Shown in pieces: positions 17,886 through 25,947 of a DNA stretch of 64,000 nt. Source of the stretch: UBA1366 sp047602575 (lineage in GTDB: Bacteria; Bacillota; Clostridia; Oscillospirales; Ruminococcaceae); assembly GCA_047602575.1 (NCBI GenBank), contig JASGGY010000005.1, forward strand, positions 1 through 64,000, in the 5' to 3' direction. Both the position numbers and the translations under genes were made by a program. Below the pieces are notes generated by a model. The model made no database searches. It was not told where the DNA came from and was given only the letters and a program-made list of their open reading frames with translations. Position 1 is the first letter of the stretch; the number at the start of each line of letters is the position of its first letter.

Positions 17886-18641
17886 ATGCTTGCTAAACGA
17901 ATCATCCCATGCCTTGACGTGCGCGACGGAAAAGTCGTCAAGGGCGTGAATTTTGAGGGAATCAAAGAAGTCGGCGATCCTGTTGAATATGCCGCAGAGT
18001 ATAACCGTCAGGGGGCGGACGAAATTGTGTTCTATGACATCACCGCCTCCCACGAGGGGCGCGGCGTGATGCTCGACGTGGTGCGCGAGGCGGCGAAGCG
18101 CGTGTTCGTACCGCTGACCGTGGGCGGAGGCATTAAAAGCATCGAGGACTTCCGCGACACCCTGCGCGCGGGCGCGGACAAGGTTTCCGTCAACTCGCAG
18201 GCGGTGCAGAACCCGAAGCTCATCGCCGAAGCCGCCGATATTTTCGGCAGCCAGTGCGTGTGCGTCGGCATTGACGCAAAGCGCGTTTCCGACGGAAAGT
18301 GGACGGTCACCATCAACGGCGGGCGCATCGACCGCAAGCTTGATTTGATCGACTGGGTACACGAAATCGAGCGGCTCGGCGCGGGGGAAATTTGCCTCAA
18401 TTCCATCGACACCGACGGCGTGCGCGGCGGGTTTGACATCGCCATGCTCGACGCGGTGGTAAAAGCCGTGAAAATCCCCGTCATCGCCAGCGGTGGCGCA
18501 GGCAAGCTCTCCGATTTCGCAGACGCGTTCTTAAAAACCGACTGCTCGGCGGCACTCGCCGCATCACTCTTCCATTTCAACGAACTAACCATCGCACAAG
18601 TAAAATCCGACTGCCGCACAAAAGGCATCGCAGTGAGATAG
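17886..18641 (+). CDS. hisF: imidazole glycerol phosphate synthase, cyclase subunit
   Basis: HisF closes the imidazole ring of PRFAR with ammonia from HisH. It is a 251-residue TIM barrel with the catalytic aspartates D11 (IPCLDVRDGKVVKG) and D130 (CVGIDAKR) and the phosphate-binding glycine motifs. The start follows AAAGGAG. It stands apart from hisH, and the usual neighbour hisA is absent. A decayed copy of its start lies 950 bp upstream. Confidence 0.97.
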   Translation: MLAKRIIPCLDVRDGKVVKGVNFEGIKEVGDPVEYAAEYNRQGADEIVFYDITASHEGRGVMLDVVREAAKRVFVPLTVGGGIKSIEDFRDTLRAGADKVSVNSQAVQNPKLIAEAADIFGSQCVCVGIDAKRVSDGKWTVTINGGRIDRKLDLIDWVHEIERLGAGEICLNSIDTDGVRGGFDIAMLDAVVKAVKIPVIASGGAGKLSDFADAFLKTDCSAALAASLFHFNELTIAQVKSDCRTKGIAVR

Positions 18642-18652
18642 TTTGAGCAGAT

Positions 18653-18735
18653 AGGGGGCTTCCGCCCCCTTTACCCCCGACAAGGGGGGCGTCGCCCCCC
18701 TTGACCTCCCACCAAAGGGGGCATGCCCCCTTTGG
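18653..18735 (+). repeat. GC-rich triple-hairpin dispersed repeat, copy A
   Basis: Three adjacent perfect palindromes occur downstream of hisF: AGGGGGC-TTCC-GCCCCCT, AAGGGGGGC-GTC-GCCCCCCTT and CCAAAGGGGGC-AT-GCCCCCTTTGG. The second and third, with the intervening and following bases, recur inverted at 59042-59097, where they form the 3' end of murD. They may also act as a transcription stop for hisF. Confidence 0.8.
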
Positions 18736-18837
18736 AAACCCGTTGTTTTTGTTTTTGATAATTAGTGCGGAGGTTTTCATTTGTGGGTTGATTATAGTAT
18801 GCCGCAGGAGTAGGGATGAACGGAAAGGGTGCTGGCG

Positions 18838-19251
18838 ATGGGGTTTGTTGTTTTTTATGTTGCGACAATGCTGGTTGTGCCGGCGGTGATGCTGGTGTGC
18901 GGGTGGTTTATGAAGAACAAGCCGCCGAAAAAAATCAACGGGTGGGTTGGCTACCGCACGCCGCGTTCGACGAAAAATATGGACACATGGCTGTTCGCGC
19001 ACAAGCTTTGCGGCGTGCTTTTTCTCCGATACGGGCTGTGGGCGGCTGCGGGTTCGCTGGCGGCGGCGGTGGGTTCGCTGTGCATTTTCGGTGAAAATGT
19101 GCAGGGGGTTGTGCTGATTACGGTGTTGCTTTTGCAGACCGTTGTGCTGCTTGTCCCGGTTTATGATGTGGAAATGAAGCTCAAAGAAACGTTCGATGAG
19201 AACGGAAATTTAATAACAGGAGAAACTGATGATGCAAATAGAAAACCTTGA
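18838..19251 (+). CDS. SdpI/YfhL family membrane protein
   Basis: A 137-residue membrane protein with three to four hydrophobic segments and the SdpI signature GYRTPRSTKNMDTWLFAHK (about 42-60). Bacillus SdpI confers immunity to the SdpC toxin, but most family members have no known role and no toxin gene is near this one. The ATG at 18838 follows AAAGGG; the GTG at 18829 overlaps that site. The 3' end overlaps hisI by 23 bp, so it is cotranscribed with hisIE. Confidence 0.82.
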   Translation: MGFVVFYVATMLVVPAVMLVCGWFMKNKPPKKINGWVGYRTPRSTKNMDTWLFAHKLCGVLFLRYGLWAAAGSLAAAVGSLCIFGENVQGVVLITVLLLQTVVLLVPVYDVEMKLKETFDENGNLITGETDDANRKP

Positions 19252-19576
19252 CCGCTTTTTTATGAAAAGCGAATTAATTCCGGCGGTGGTTTTTGAGCAA
19301 AGCACCAAAACCGTGCTGATGCTCGCCTACATGAACAAGGAGAGCCTGCAAAAAACGCTGGAAACCGGCTATACCTGGTTCTGGAGCCGTTCGCGCGGCG
19401 AACTGTGGAACAAGGGTGCGACCAGCGGGCATTTGCAGCGCGTGCTTTCGATTTACGGCGATTGCGACAGCGATACGCTGCTGGTCAATGTCGAGCAGAC
19501 GGGTGCTGCTTGCCACACCGGTTCATACAGCTGTTTTTTTGATGAAATTTATACAGGAAAGGAATCAGGGATATGA
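19229..19576 (+). CDS. hisI: phosphoribosyl-AMP cyclohydrolase
   Basis: HisI opens the purine ring of PR-AMP (third step). It has 115 residues, a stand-alone enzyme rather than a HisIE fusion. The family blocks are LAYMNKESL, TWFWSRSRGELWNKG, and the zinc and metal residues in GDCDSDTLL and GAACHTGSYSC. Two adjacent ATG codons (19229, 19232) follow AGGAG. It overlaps hisE by four bases. Confidence 0.96.
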   Translation: MMQIENLDRFFMKSELIPAVVFEQSTKTVLMLAYMNKESLQKTLETGYTWFWSRSRGELWNKGATSGHLQRVLSIYGDCDSDTLLVNVEQTGAACHTGSYSCFFDEIYTGKESGI

Positions 19577-19899
19577 ACAACGTTTTAGAAGGGCTTTCCG
19601 AGGTTGTCCTCTCGCGCAGGGAAAATTTTGAGGAGGGCTCGTACACCTGTTATTTGTTCTCGAAGGGTGAGGACAAGATTCTCAAGAAATGCGGCGAGGA
19701 ATGCGCCGAGATGATCATCGCCGCAAAAAACAACGATGCCGACGAGCTGAAAAACGAGATTTCCGACCTGCTTTATCACATCCTTGTGCTGTGCGCGGAA
19801 AAGAATCTGCCGTGGAGCGCGGTGGAGGAGGTTCTCGAACAGCGCCGTCAGAAAATCGGGAATTTAAAGCAGTTCCATGTGACGGATAAGGATAGCTGA
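19573..19899 (+). CDS. hisE: phosphoribosyl-ATP pyrophosphatase
   Basis: HisE hydrolyses PR-ATP to PR-AMP (second step). It is a 108-residue all-alpha MazG-like fold with the metal-binding acidic helix ECAEMIIAAKNND and DELKNEISDLLYH. Translation is coupled to hisI through an ATGA overlap. It is the last his gene in the window and is followed by a strong bidirectional terminator. Confidence 0.96.
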   Translation: MNNVLEGLSEVVLSRRENFEEGSYTCYLFSKGEDKILKKCGEECAEMIIAAKNNDADELKNEISDLLYHILVLCAEKNLPWSAVEEVLEQRRQKIGNLKQFHVTDKDS

Positions 19900-19907
19900 G
19901 ATAAGAA

Positions 19908-19943
19908 AACCTGGGATGCCGCAGCACCCCAGGTTATTTTATT
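19908..19943. terminator. bidirectional terminator between hisE and the xre gene
   Basis: A 12-bp stem with one mismatch and a CGCA tetraloop (AACCTGGGATGC, GCACCCCAGGTT) is followed by ATTTTATT on the plus strand. The convergent regulator gene ends inside it. Confidence 0.85.
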
Positions 19944-20239
19944 GAAACCAGTAAATCCAGAATAATCTGCTGCTGCGCAGGATTGAGCCTGTTCCAGTGC
20001 GCAACCAACTGTTTCTGCGGTTCGGTCAGTGCAACTTGTTCACCGTCCTCCGCGAAAAACTGTGACAGCGTGATATGAAATGCATCGCATAATTTCTCCA
20101 GGGAAGCGATAGACGGATTGACATTCTTGCGGAACCAGGAAGAAATTGTTGTCTGTGGAATGCCGGATTCTTCGGACAAGCGGTATTCTGTCCAGTTTCG
20201 TTCCTGTTTGAACCAGAGGATTTTTTCCAGTACGGTCAT
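19934..20239 (-). CDS. XRE-family HTH transcriptional regulator
   Basis: A 101-residue Cro/CI-type DNA-binding protein. The helix-turn-helix lies at about 7-61 (YRLSEESGIPQTTISSWFRK), followed by a C-terminal tail of two helices with ALTEPQKQLVAHWNRL, as in many Firmicute regulators. It is divergent from the SLOG-domain gene, and a 35-bp perfect palindrome between the two genes is the obvious operator. It probably represses both itself and its neighbour. Confidence 0.9.
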   Translation of the reverse strand: MTVLEKILWFKQERNWTEYRLSEESGIPQTTISSWFRKNVNPSIASLEKLCDAFHITLSQFFAEDGEQVALTEPQKQLVAHWNRLNPAQQQIILDLLVSIK

Positions 20240-20250
20240 ATAACATCACC

Positions 20251-20312
20251 AAGTCCTTTTCGTATATTATATACGAAAAGGACTTGAAAAGTAATAATTT
20301 TTATAGTATGAT
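20251..20312. promoter_or_regulatory. 35-bp operator palindrome and SLOG-gene promoter
   Basis: The inverted repeat at 20251-20285 has perfect 16-bp arms, AAGTCCTTTTCGTATA and its complement, around TTA. On the plus strand TTGAAA at 20284-20289 is 17 bp from TATGAT at 20307-20312, so the -35 box of the SLOG gene touches the palindrome. On the minus strand the centre contains a TATAAT usable by the xre gene. Confidence 0.8.
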
Positions 20313-20346
20313 AAATACGATAAAATATAGTATCGGAGGAAGTTTT

Positions 20347-20811
20347 GTGTTTTGTACAATTTCGGGCAGGACGGTCAACGATTTGCCATTCGGTATGGAT
20401 GAAAAGCATCCGGGCTGTATTCAAACAAAACTAATGCTTGCGAATCGAATCATAGAAATGATTGCATACGGTGTTACGGACTATTTCTGCAATTGTGAAT
20501 ATGGAATACCCATTTGGGCGGCAGAATTGATTTTGAAAATGAAATCGCATCATGGTATCCGATTACATATTGTTATGCCCCATGAGGAACAGGCTTCGCA
20601 GTGGAGCGATGATGTTAGAGAACGTTTTTTTCACATACATGAAACTGCGGATAGCGTTAAGCTGATTTCTACGTTCTATCATAAGAATTGCTACAGGCAA
20701 GTGGACGAATACATGGCGGACAATAGCCAGCTAGTATTTACAGACGACCGAGAAAGTCTGATTGCAGCGTATGCGGGGATCAGAAAAATTCGTGTTGAAC
20801 GGCTTCTATAA
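20347..20811 (+). CDS. SLOG-domain (YpsA/DUF1273-like) protein
   Basis: About 154 residues from GTG at 20347, chosen because CGGAGGAAG precedes it; a TTG at 20284 lies inside the promoter. It looks like the YpsA/DUF1273 branch of the SLOG superfamily: SGRTVNDLPFG near the start, a helix with IIEMIAYGVTDYFCNCEYGIPIWAAELILKM, IRLHIVMPHEEQASQW, then CYRQVDEYMADNSQLVF. SLOG folds bind nucleotides or their derivatives, and some sense signals in conflict systems; the role here is unknown. It is divergent from an XRE regulator. Confidence 0.75.
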   Translation: MFCTISGRTVNDLPFGMDEKHPGCIQTKLMLANRIIEMIAYGVTDYFCNCEYGIPIWAAELILKMKSHHGIRLHIVMPHEEQASQWSDDVRERFFHIHETADSVKLISTFYHKNCYRQVDEYMADNSQLVFTDDRESLIAAYAGIRKIRVERLL

Positions 20812-20813
20812 CA

Positions 20814-20843
20814 AATAACCCGCCCCAAAAAAGGCGGGTTATT
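20814..20843. terminator. bidirectional terminator
   Basis: A perfect 11-bp stem (AATAACCCGCC and GGCGGGTTATT, 8-nt loop) lies between two convergent genes, the SLOG gene and the Cys-rich protein gene. Confidence 0.85.
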
Positions 20844-20862
20844 ATGTACCTCCGGTACGAGG

Positions 20863-21651
20863 TCAGCAGTTGCAGTCGCTTGCACTGAGGCTTTTCGGGA
20901 AGAATTCGTCTGTGGGGAAGCAGATCTTCTCGAACAGCTCGCAGGGCGTGTCGGTCGCACTGTCGGTGCAGGATTTGCCGGGAACACTGTACTCGTAGGT
21001 CGGAACAAGCAGGGAAACCGGACGGGACATTTCCACGATGGAGAACATACCGATGGTTACCAGCACTGCCTTTTCTACGCCGCCGGGGCCCTGCATAACT
21101 GCGAGGTCGCCGTCTTCTTTGTAGCAGCCGTTGTGCGGCTTTTTCCGGCAAACCAGCTTGGTGTCAAGCGCGATGGGGTCAACCACGCTGACGGATGCCA
21201 CGGGCAGGGTCGCGTTGTCGCAGCAGCCTCTGCGTGTCGTGTCGGCTTCGGTGTCGGAGCTGAAGGTCTTCGCGGTCGTTTCGCTGCCGAACAGGATCAC
21301 TTTCTTGTTGAAGCAGGCGTAACCGCTGACGGTGGTCGCAACGGTGTTTGTGCAGTTGTACAGGTCGATGTCTACCGCAAAGGTGTACGTAATGTCAACG
21401 GCAAAGAATCCGCAGTTGTACGGAATCTGATCAATACCGAATGTTGCGTTTACAACCTCAACACAGCGGCATTTTGCGTTGGCGGCGCTATTCACTGCCT
21501 GCACGGCGCAGGGGTCTGAGAACGTCACAGGTAAATCTTCCAGGCAGTCCTTATCCGAACAGCTGTCGAAAATACGCATCGTCCGGATCGCAACGGCATC
21601 CCGGAAGCTGCCGGGGTTTGAAAATTCGCTCATGTTTATGCCCATGCACAC
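20863..21651 (-). CDS. cysteine-rich conserved protein of unknown function
   Basis: Up to 262 residues with 18 cysteines, including SCSDKDCLEDLPV near the start, KCRC, GCC and a final SDCNC. It has no signal peptide or membrane helix. I recall similar proteins from other Clostridia but know of no function; a spore-coat or other disulfide- or metal-linked role is a guess. The start is unclear: GTG at 21651, ATG at 21645 or ATG at 21633 (MSEFSNPGSF), none with a good ribosome site. Confidence 0.7.
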   Translation of the reverse strand: MCMGINMSEFSNPGSFRDAVAIRTMRIFDSCSDKDCLEDLPVTFSDPCAVQAVNSAANAKCRCVEVVNATFGIDQIPYNCGFFAVDITYTFAVDIDLYNCTNTVATTVSGYACFNKKVILFGSETTAKTFSSDTEADTTRRGCCDNATLPVASVSVVDPIALDTKLVCRKKPHNGCYKEDGDLAVMQGPGGVEKAVLVTIGMFSIVEMSRPVSLLVPTYEYSVPGKSCTDSATDTPCELFEKICFPTDEFFPKSLSASDCNC

Positions 21652-21902
21652 AGTCTACAGATAGCAGTGAAAGAGTTCCGCATGGGCTCGCACCTCACTT
21701 TCGTTTCATTTATGTGTTCTTTCACGCTAATCCTCCTGTCAGAAGTATTTGAAGCGTGCGGTTGAAGGCTTGCGCTTCAATACTATCATATTCAGCGCTT
21801 CTCCCGTTCGTGACAAAAATTTCGCATTTTCAAAGAATGATACAAGCCGCCGGACGCATAAAATAAAGCATTCCCGCATTCCGCGCAAAGGAGGGGTGAC
21901 AT

Positions 21903-22193
21903 ATGATATGCAGTCTGAGCGATCTGCGCAACAAAGAGGTCATCAACGTGCGAACCGGCATCAAAATCGGCTATGTTGACGATCTGGAAATCGACACCGC
22001 CGACTCCACCGTCATCGCGATGATCGTTTATGGACGGCCACGCGGCTTCGGCATTTTCGGTCATGACGACGATATTGTGATCAAATGCCGCGACATTGAG
22101 CTGGTCGGCGAGGACACCATTCTCGTCAATTTACAGGAATCCACGGTTTTCACGAAATCAAGAAGCTTCAGCGTCGAAAATTTGTTGAAATAG
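21903..22193 (+). CDS. YlmC/YmxH family PRC-barrel protein
   Basis: A 96-residue beta-barrel protein of the YlmC/YmxH family found in spore-forming Firmicutes. The pattern CSLSDLRNKEVINVRTGIKIGYVDDLEID is typical, followed by GFGIFGHDDDIVIKCRDIELVGEDTILV. In Bacillus the paralogues are linked to sporulation genes. A strong AAAGGAGGGG ribosome site precedes the ATG. It supports placing the organism among endospore formers. Confidence 0.9.
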   Translation: MICSLSDLRNKEVINVRTGIKIGYVDDLEIDTADSTVIAMIVYGRPRGFGIFGHDDDIVIKCRDIELVGEDTILVNLQESTVFTKSRSFSVENLLK

Positions 22194-22207
22194 ACGAAAC
22201 ATTTTCC

Positions 22208-22236
22208 TTGCTTTTCTGACGAAAGAATGGTATAAT
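22208..22236 (+). promoter_or_regulatory. sigma-A promoter of rpsB-tsf
   Basis: TTGCTT at 22208-22213, a 17-bp spacer and TATAAT at 22231-22236 with an extended TGG. Confidence 0.85.
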
Positions 22237-22249
22237 ATTAAGGCAAAAC

Positions 22250-22340
22250 GCGTGAATTGCGGTTTGCGTACAATTCACACGCCGGTGTTTTTGCTGTGGT
22301 TTCCGTGCAAGCGGTGAAGGCAAGCCAAGCACGGCGGAGG
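22250..22340 (+). promoter_or_regulatory. structured rpsB leader
   Basis: The leader of about 130 nt contains two hairpins: GCGTGAATTG with CAATTCACACGC (22250-22282, 2-nt bulge) and CCGTGC with GCACGG (22303-22334). A GGAGG at 22336-22340 leads to no start codon; the real ribosome site GGAGG follows at about 22358-22362. This layout fits autogenous control by S2, but I do not recognise a named motif. Confidence 0.5.
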
Positions 22341-22371
22341 AAAATTTAAAACCAAACGGAGGAACTTATCA

Positions 22372-23091
22372 ATGGGAGTCGTATCAATGAAGCAGCTTCT
22401 TGAAGCCGGTGTGCATTTCGGACACCAGACAAGAAGATGGAACCCCAAAATGGCGCCGTATATCTTCACCGAGAGAAACGGCATCTACATCATCGATCTG
22501 CAGAAGACGGTGAGAAAGCTTGAAGAAGCGTATCTGTTCGTGCGCGATGTAGCGGCACAGGGCGGCGAGGTTCTCTTTGTCGGAACCAAAAAGCAGGCGG
22601 GCGATTCCGTCCGCGAGGAAGCAACCCGCGCCAACGCACATTTTGTCAACGCAAGATGGCTCGGCGGCATGATGACCAACTTCAAGACCATCCAGAGAAG
22701 AATCAAGCGCCTTGAGCAGCTCCACACCATGGAAACCGACGGCACGTTCGACCTGCTCCCCAAGAAGGAAGTCATCAAGCTCAACCTCGAAATCGAGAAG
22801 CTTGAGAAATTCTTAGGCGGCATCAAGAATATGAAGAAGCTCCCCGGCGCGCTGTTCGTGGTTGACCCGCGCAAGGAGAAGATTGCCGTTTCCGAAGCCA
22901 AGAAGCTCGGTATCCCCGTTGTCGCAATTGTTGATACAAACTGCGACCCGGATGAAGTGGATTATGTTATCCCCGGCAACGACGACGCAATCAGAGCCGT
23001 TAAGCTCATCGCGGGCTGCATGGCAAGCGCAATCCTTGAGGGCAGACAAGGCGAGCAGACCGAAGAAGAAGCGGTTGCTGCTGCCGAATAA
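22372..23091 (+). CDS. rpsB: 30S ribosomal protein S2
   Basis: Ribosomal protein uS2 assembles late into the small-subunit head and is needed for S1 binding. It has 239 residues with the hallmark start MKQLLEAGVHFGHQTRRWNPKM, then GTKKQA, ARWLGGMMTNFKT and VDTNCDPDEVDYVIPGNDDAIRA. The second methionine (22387) is also possible, but GGAGG favours 22372. A short acidic, alanine-rich tail ends the protein. It precedes tsf, as in nearly all bacteria. Confidence 0.98.
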   Translation: MGVVSMKQLLEAGVHFGHQTRRWNPKMAPYIFTERNGIYIIDLQKTVRKLEEAYLFVRDVAAQGGEVLFVGTKKQAGDSVREEATRANAHFVNARWLGGMMTNFKTIQRRIKRLEQLHTMETDGTFDLLPKKEVIKLNLEIEKLEKFLGGIKNMKKLPGALFVVDPRKEKIAVSEAKKLGIPVVAIVDTNCDPDEVDYVIPGNDDAIRAVKLIAGCMASAILEGRQGEQTEEEAVAAAE

Positions 23092-23113
23092 GTCAGGCTT
23101 CACAAAATATTTG

Positions 23114-23142
23114 TATGGGCAGTGAACTCTGCCCATATTTCT
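23114..23142 (+). terminator. hairpin between rpsB and tsf
   Basis: A perfect 9-bp stem (TATGGGCAG, 6-nt loop, CTGCCCATA) is followed only by TTTCTG. It is probably a partial terminator or RNA-processing hairpin that lowers tsf relative to rpsB expression. Confidence 0.55.
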
Positions 23143-23172
23143 GTAACAGCATATCAGAAAGGATGAACGAAA

Positions 23173-24093
23173 ATGGCAAATATTACTGCAAAGGACGTCG
23201 CGGCGCTCAGAGAGCTGACCGGCGTAGGCATGATGGACTGCAAAAAAGCGCTTGTTGAGGCGGACGGCGATACCGAGCAGGCGATTGTGATTCTCCGCGA
23301 AAGAGGACTCGCAACCCAGGCGAAGAAAAGCGGACGCATTGCCGCCGAGGGTCTTGTGACCGCGGTTGTGGAAAACGGCGTGGGCGCAGTGGTTGAAGTC
23401 AACTGCGAAACTGACTTCGTTGCGCAGAACGACGAGTTCAAGGCTTTCGTGGCGACGGTTGCGAAAACCATCATCGAAAAGAATCCCGCCGATCTCGACG
23501 CGCTGCTGAAAACAGAGGCAAGCGGCTTGACCGTGACGGTTGAGGAGCAGCTGCAGGAAATCTTCCTGAAAATCCGCGAGAACATGAAGGTTCGTCGTTT
23601 TGCAAGACTCGAGGGCGTTCTGATGCCGTATGTACACGGCGGCGGAAGCATCGGCGTTATGGTTAAGGTTGACACCGACCTTGCTGCAGACAACGAGAAG
23701 CTGGCGGAAGTGGCAAAGGACTGTGCTTTGCAGATTGCCGCAATGAACCCCGGTTACCTTGACAGAACTGCCGTTCCCGCCGAGAAGCTTGAGGAAGAAA
23801 AGAAGATTATCATCGCCCAGATGTCCGAGGATCCCAAGATGGCTGGCAAGCCCGAGCAGGTGCTTTCTAAGATCGCCGAGGGCAAGGTCGGCAAGTTCTT
23901 CACCGAGAACTGCCTGTTAGAGCAGGCGTTCGTCAAGGACGACAAGCTCAGTGTGGGCAAGTATATCGAGCAGAGTGCCAAGGAAGCCGGCGGCAAGATC
24001 GCGGTTGTGGAATATGTACGTTTTGCAAGAGGCGAGGGCATCGAGAAGAAGCAGGATAACTTCGCGGACGAAGTCGCTTCAATGATCAAGTAA
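23173..24093 (+). CDS. tsf: elongation factor Ts
   Basis: EF-Ts is the GDP/GTP exchange factor of EF-Tu. The 306-residue protein has the N-terminal UBA-like module (ITAKDVAALRELTGVGMMDCKKAL), the contact motif with EF-Tu (FVAQNDEF, about 80-87) and a long-form C-terminal half with LLEQAFVKDDKLSVGKY. The ATG follows AGAAAGGATG. It is cotranscribed with rpsB and ends at a strong terminator. Confidence 0.98.
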   Translation: MANITAKDVAALRELTGVGMMDCKKALVEADGDTEQAIVILRERGLATQAKKSGRIAAEGLVTAVVENGVGAVVEVNCETDFVAQNDEFKAFVATVAKTIIEKNPADLDALLKTEASGLTVTVEEQLQEIFLKIRENMKVRRFARLEGVLMPYVHGGGSIGVMVKVDTDLAADNEKLAEVAKDCALQIAAMNPGYLDRTAVPAEKLEEEKKIIIAQMSEDPKMAGKPEQVLSKIAEGKVGKFFTENCLLEQAFVKDDKLSVGKYIEQSAKEAGGKIAVVEYVRFARGEGIEKKQDNFADEVASMIK

Positions 24094-24120
24094 GCCGCGA
24101 CTTTTACACGATTAAATAAA

Positions 24121-24150
24121 GAGGGTTGCCTGACCGGCAGCCCTCTTTTT
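24121..24150 (+). terminator. intrinsic terminator after tsf
   Basis: A 10-bp stem with one G-T pair (GAGGGTTGCC, GGCAGCCCTC) is followed by TTTTT. Confidence 0.9.
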
Positions 24151-24163
24151 GTTATGCGAATCG

Positions 24164-25927
24164 TTATACATTGCCGGATGCGGTATCCTTGTATCCAACC
24201 ACAAACAATGCCGTCGCGTAGCCGGCGCTTTCTGCGTATGCATAGCCCTTGAGCTGTGCGTCGATCAGCTTATCCGCGTAATCGCTCTGGCGGCTGTCGA
24301 GCAGAATGCAGTCAACATCCGCCCAGTTCGCAACGCTCAGGTCAAAGTTATAGACCTGCGCATGATCGTACAGCATCGGGATCAGATATGTGTCCGCTCG
24401 GACGGACAAATCCTTGTCAATGCCTGCAATCAGCGTGTTTGTCGCGGCGATCTTGTCCGCCTCCAGCGCATAGCGTTCGTCATAAAGCTGAAATAAATCG
24501 CTTACCGCGTTGGTCAGCAGCACCGCGCCCATGCACGCTGCCGCCACCAGCTGCTTGCTGCGCAGCTTCGGAAACCGCGCGCCGTTTCGCACAAACAAGT
24601 ACAGCAGCACCGCCCCCGGCGCGAACACATACTGATAATGGATGCTGTACTGATATGGATACATCGTCGCCAGATTCACCACAACAACCGGAATGAGCAG
24701 CAGGTATTCATACACCCGCCGGCACACCACCGGCAAAAACAACAGCGGAATCAGCACCGTCAGCACAAACACCAGCTTGTCGGCGCTGAGCAGATTCGAC
24801 AAAAAATACAGCGGATTCCTCACCACATTGACCGCCACATCCGCCAGCGAATCCTGCCCGTCGAGCAGATACGCCGCATAGCGGTTGACCTTCACGCCCT
24901 CGCCGAACTGGTTGACGAACCGATTGGTCAGCACAAAGCCCGCAGTCCCCGCCAGCACAACCCCCACGGAAAGCTTCCGCGCGTTCTTGAATGCAAACAC
25001 CCCGAACAGCCCGATGATGACCACGAACAGCCCCGTGTCCTCTTTCACGCAAAGGGTCAGAAGCGTGACAATCGTCGCACCGATGCGCCGGTTTTTTTCC
25101 AGACAGACAAACAGCCACAGCAGCAGCGCCGGCAGGAACATATTCTCGTGGATGTCATAAAAGCAAGCCGCGCCGAACGCCGGATACAGCAGGTATACCG
25201 CGCCCGCAGCCGCCTTTTGTTTGGGGGAAGCGCCGTAAATTCCGCACAGCTTCACCAGCGGGAACACCCCGCTGTATACCACCAGCGCCTGTAAAACCGG
25301 CAGCACCGCCGGCGTGCGGAACAGCATATAGACCGGCAGCAGTGCATAAAAAATCGGCGAGAAATGCACGTGGAAATGCGACAGCAGATCGTTGCGCTCG
25401 ACGGTGGTATACTGGATGCCGGTTTTCGCCATGTTCTCGAACATCTGCGAAAAAATCCCCATGTCGTAATTCGACGAGCCATAGGAAAGATATCGGATGG
25501 TCGTGCCGTAGCCGATCAGCGCGCTCATCAGAAGATACAACACGCCCACCGTCAGCCACGCCGCCGGATTGTTCATCTTCAGCGGAATCACGGGCTTCCA
25601 GTAGCGCAGCACGATCACCGCGATGAGCGCGCATAGCATCGCCGCGTAGTAGAAATTCACATTCAGCTCCAGAATCACCGAATAAACCGCCGCGATGGTC
25701 GCACCCGCAACCGTTGCACCCGTACAAAGCTTCTTAAGCGCAAACGACACCAGAAAGAACCCGATCGCCAGCAGAAAAAAAGACAGAATCTGCCATAAGA
25801 AGGTATAGTTCTGTATGAACTCCTTCGTCAGCGGATCCTGTTTTGTAAATAATAAAGTCAGCAGGACGGTGTACACATATGCCGAGCAGAGCGAGTAAAT
25901 CGCGTTGTTCCGGATGCCGTACCGCAT
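24164..25927 (-). CDS. DUF2079 polytopic membrane protein
   Basis: About 587 residues with a dozen or more hydrophobic segments. The pattern YDMGIFSQMFENMAKTG and DLLSHFHVHFSPIF matches DUF2079, a family related to GT-C glycosyltransferases, so a role in lipid-linked sugar transfer is possible; the membrane D in YDMGIF may be the catalytic one. ATG at 25927 lies after GGAAGG; GTG at 25936 is too close to that site. It begins 21 bp after the frameshift-corrected htpG stop, so it may be read through from the heat-shock promoter. Confidence 0.82.
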   Translation of the reverse strand: MRYGIRNNAIYSLCSAYVYTVLLTLLFTKQDPLTKEFIQNYTFLWQILSFFLLAIGFFLVSFALKKLCTGATVAGATIAAVYSVILELNVNFYYAAMLCALIAVIVLRYWKPVIPLKMNNPAAWLTVGVLYLLMSALIGYGTTIRYLSYGSSNYDMGIFSQMFENMAKTGIQYTTVERNDLLSHFHVHFSPIFYALLPVYMLFRTPAVLPVLQALVVYSGVFPLVKLCGIYGASPKQKAAAGAVYLLYPAFGAACFYDIHENMFLPALLLWLFVCLEKNRRIGATIVTLLTLCVKEDTGLFVVIIGLFGVFAFKNARKLSVGVVLAGTAGFVLTNRFVNQFGEGVKVNRYAAYLLDGQDSLADVAVNVVRNPLYFLSNLLSADKLVFVLTVLIPLLFLPVVCRRVYEYLLLIPVVVVNLATMYPYQYSIHYQYVFAPGAVLLYLFVRNGARFPKLRSKQLVAAACMGAVLLTNAVSDLFQLYDERYALEADKIAATNTLIAGIDKDLSVRADTYLIPMLYDHAQVYNFDLSVANWADVDCILLDSRQSDYADKLIDAQLKGYAYAESAGYATALFVVGYKDTASGNV

Positions 25928-25947
25928 TGCACACAATCCTTCCTGTC

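Noticed and set aside
18838..19251. Toxin-immunity pair around the SdpI-like gene
   Set aside because: No small exported toxin gene lies next to it; both sides are histidine genes and a palindromic repeat.
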